Source: CAWBRT01 sp049519595 (GTDB lineage Bacteria > Acidobacteriota > Terriglobia > Terriglobales > Acidobacteriaceae). From it: 21,790 nucleotides of DNA. The stretch spans positions 1 through 21,790 of the forward strand of contig JBEKQP010000070.1 in assembly GCA_049519595.1 (NCBI GenBank). The letters are read 5' to 3'. This document shows, piece after piece, positions 20,522 through 21,790 of the stretch. The notes beneath the pieces were generated by a model. That model had not been told where the DNA came from, searched no databases, and saw only the letters and a program-made list of their open reading frames with translations. Each line of letters starts with the position of its first letter. Within the stretch, counting starts at the first letter, position 1. The position numbers and the translations under genes are program-made.

Positions 20522-21790
20522 TCAGGACGCCGGCGGGGCAGGTGCTGTCACTTGATCCTGTCGCGAAAAATAACTGCGAAGCGCTTCCTGCATCACCCGC
20601 TTGAGCGGCACATTGTGAGCGGCGGCCAAGCGGCGGCAATCCTCAAACTCGGGTGCGGCATTGCAAACCGCGCCGTCAAGGCTGCCAATCTTGACTCGGA
20701 CCTCGCCCCATGGCGTGGTTACGGCTACGTGTTGCCGCTCCAGCGTAAGCCGCTGCTCCTGCCGCAGACGCATGCCAAGCGTGGTCGTTTCAGCAAAAAT
20801 CAGCTTTGACAGCCGCTCGACGTCCTGGTTGCGCGCCAACACCGTGAGCACCAGGCCCGGGCGGCTCTTCTTCATCTGCACGGGCGTGGCAAATACGTCA
20901 AGTGCTCCGGCCTCCAACAGACGGTCGATCACATAGCCGAAAACTTGTGGACTCATGTCGTCGAGGTTGGCCTCGAGGACGGTAACTCGCTCTCGCTGCG
21001 CGGCTCGTCGCTCTTCAATACTCTCGCCCACGGTTAACCGGGTGACATTCGGCATGCCCGGCAGATCGCGTCCGCCAGCGCCGTAACCCACAGCCTCGAC
21101 CTTCATCGACGGGAAGCTGCCAAAATCTGCCGCGAGCGTGCGCACAATGGCAGCCCCGGTCGGCGTGACCAGCTCCTTCTGCACGCCGGAGGAGTATACA
21201 GGAGCGTTCTTCAATAGTTCCAGGGTGGCCGGAGCAGGGACAGGCAGCGTTCCGTGCGCGCATTTTACGACGCCGCCGCCCACATTGAGGGGCGACGAGA
21301 CCCAGCGATCCACGCGCAGCGCGTCGGCTCCGACCGCCGCGCACACAATATCGACAATGGCATCAACCGAGCCGACTTCGTGAAACTCGATGGTCTCCAC
21401 ATCCTGGTGATGGATCTTTGCTTCCACTTCACCGAGCGCCTGGAAAACCGCTGTTGCCGTTTGTTTGGCGGCATCCGGTATCGCGGCCTGCCGAATAATC
21501 TCGCGGATCTGTTTCAACCCGCGGTGAGGATGCTGATGCCCGTGCGCGTGCTCATGGGCGTGGCCGTGCTCATGGGAGTGGCCGTGCTGATGGTCGTGCT
21601 CATGAGCATGTTCGAGCGGATGAGCATGCTCGTGCTGATGATTGTGCTGATCTTCCTGCTGCTTCAGGAACTCTTCCCTGGGCAGATCTTTCTGGCCATC
21701 GACCAGCACGTCAACCTTGGTCGAGGAGATTCCGTTGCGGTCCACGTCACGGATATCCAGCGAGGCTCCGATGTCCAGGCCGCGAACCGT
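20522..21790 (-). CDS. larC: Nickel-pincer cofactor biosynthesis protein LarC (5' end cut by window edge)
   Basis: LarC is a CTP-dependent cyclometallase that inserts nickel into the pincer mononucleotide made by LarB and LarE; the cofactor serves lactate racemase and related enzymes. The frame is open to the right edge, and the visible protein starts within the N-terminal domain (about 50-60 residues missing), continuing through DRNGISSTKVDVLV. A histidine-rich insertion follows (21524-21646; 20 His in 41 residues), a likely nickel store. Then come FHEVGSVDAIVDIVCAAV, SSPLNVGGGVV, HGTLPVPAPATLELLKNAP and TPTGAAIVRTLA, all diagnostic, and the LarC2 part VLEANLDDMSPQVFGYV, ATPVQMKKSRPG and TTLGMRLRQEQR. 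LarC1 and LarC2 are in one frame, unlike the frameshifted Lactobacillus plantarum gene. It is the first visible gene of a minus-strand cluster with metG 43 bp downstream. larB and larE are not in the window. Confidence 0.94.
   Translation of the reverse strand, partial: TVRGLDIGASLDIRDVDRNGISSTKVDVLVDGQKDLPREEFLKQQEDQHNHQHEHAHPLEHAHEHDHQHGHSHEHGHAHEHAHGHQHPHRGLKQIREIIRQAAIPDAAKQTATAVFQALGEVEAKIHHQDVETIEFHEVGSVDAIVDIVCAAVGADALRVDRWVSSPLNVGGGVVKCAHGTLPVPAPATLELLKNAPVYSSGVQKELVTPTGAAIVRTLAADFGSFPSMKVEAVGYGAGGRDLPGMPNVTRLTVGESIEERRAAQRERVTVLEANLDDMSPQVFGYVIDRLLEAGALDVFATPVQMKKSRPGLVLTVLARNQDVERLSKLIFAETTTLGMRLRQEQRLTLERQHVAVTTPWGEVRVKIGSLDGAVCNAAPEFEDCRRLAAAHNVPLKRVMQEALRSYFSRQDQVTAPAPPAS
21524..21646 (-). 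repeat. Histidine-rich coding repeat in larC
   Basis: A run of His-X dipeptides (X mainly Glu, Ala, Gly, Gln) encoded by alternating CAT/CAC and other codons; the plus strand shows repeated GTGCTCATG-like units. Such tracts bind nickel and tend to vary in length between strains. Confidence 0.8.

Noticed and set aside
21524..21646. Tandem-like plus-strand repeat as a possible CRISPR or satellite array
   Set aside because: The period and content are explained by His-X dipeptide codons of larC; there are no spacers.

Overview
This is a bacterial chromosome segment of fairly high GC with dense, mostly housekeeping genes. The protein styles (an Hfq with a long N-terminal extension, a short CxxC/CxxC zinc-ribbon protein, an exported M61 peptidase with PDZ domain, a KorDABC-type 2-oxoacid:ferredoxin oxidoreductase, and an exported DNRLRE protein) suggest an Acidobacteriota, perhaps a Koribacter-like Terriglobia. 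That placement is inference from memory of the families; no search was run. I saw no tRNA, rRNA, CRISPR array, insertion sequence or prophage gene.

Layout. (1) 1-2203: 3' part of priA on the plus strand, cut by the left edge. It converges on a site-2-type membrane protease gene (minus), with a hairpin between them. (2) 3468-4664: an HU-family gene (minus) diverges from dcd (plus) across about 370 bp that hold a perfect 15-bp palindrome and a 96-bp palindromic element. (3) 4882-5949: sua5/ywlC (threonylcarbamoyl-AMP synthase, for tRNA t6A). (4) 6058-7839 (minus): an exported DNRLRE protein and an atypical hfq, each with roughly 350-450 bp of non-coding DNA upstream. (5) 8284-10161 (minus): tmk then holB. 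(6) 10541-12833 (plus): a small zinc-ribbon protein and an exported M61 aminopeptidase, divergent from tmk across a second, inverted copy of the 96-bp element. (7) 12884-15762 (minus): overlapping korD-korA-korB-korC, preceded by a 275-bp regulatory region with two CRP-like palindromes. (8) 16038 to the right edge (minus): larC (cut by the edge), metG, tatD, yajQ and a long-chain polyprenyl diphosphate synthase, tightly packed and probably co-transcribed.

How the genes fit together. priA, HU, dcd, tmk and holB serve DNA replication and nucleotide supply. sua5, metG and hfq serve translation and RNA control. The polyprenyl synthase makes isoprenoid side chains, and LarC builds the nickel-pincer cofactor. 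The kor operon links 2-oxoacid oxidation (probably 2-oxoglutarate) to ferredoxin reduction. Non-ATG starts are common: HU, tmk and holB use GTG; the M61 gene, tatD and the polyprenyl synthase use TTG.

The most interesting signals are non-coding or divergent versions of known families: a dispersed 96-bp palindromic element present twice in opposite orientation, a pair of GTGA-N6-TCAC sites bracketing the likely kor promoter, the unusual Hfq, and the uncharacterised C-terminal domain of the DNRLRE protein. I did not find a clearly new multi-gene defence or biosynthetic system here.
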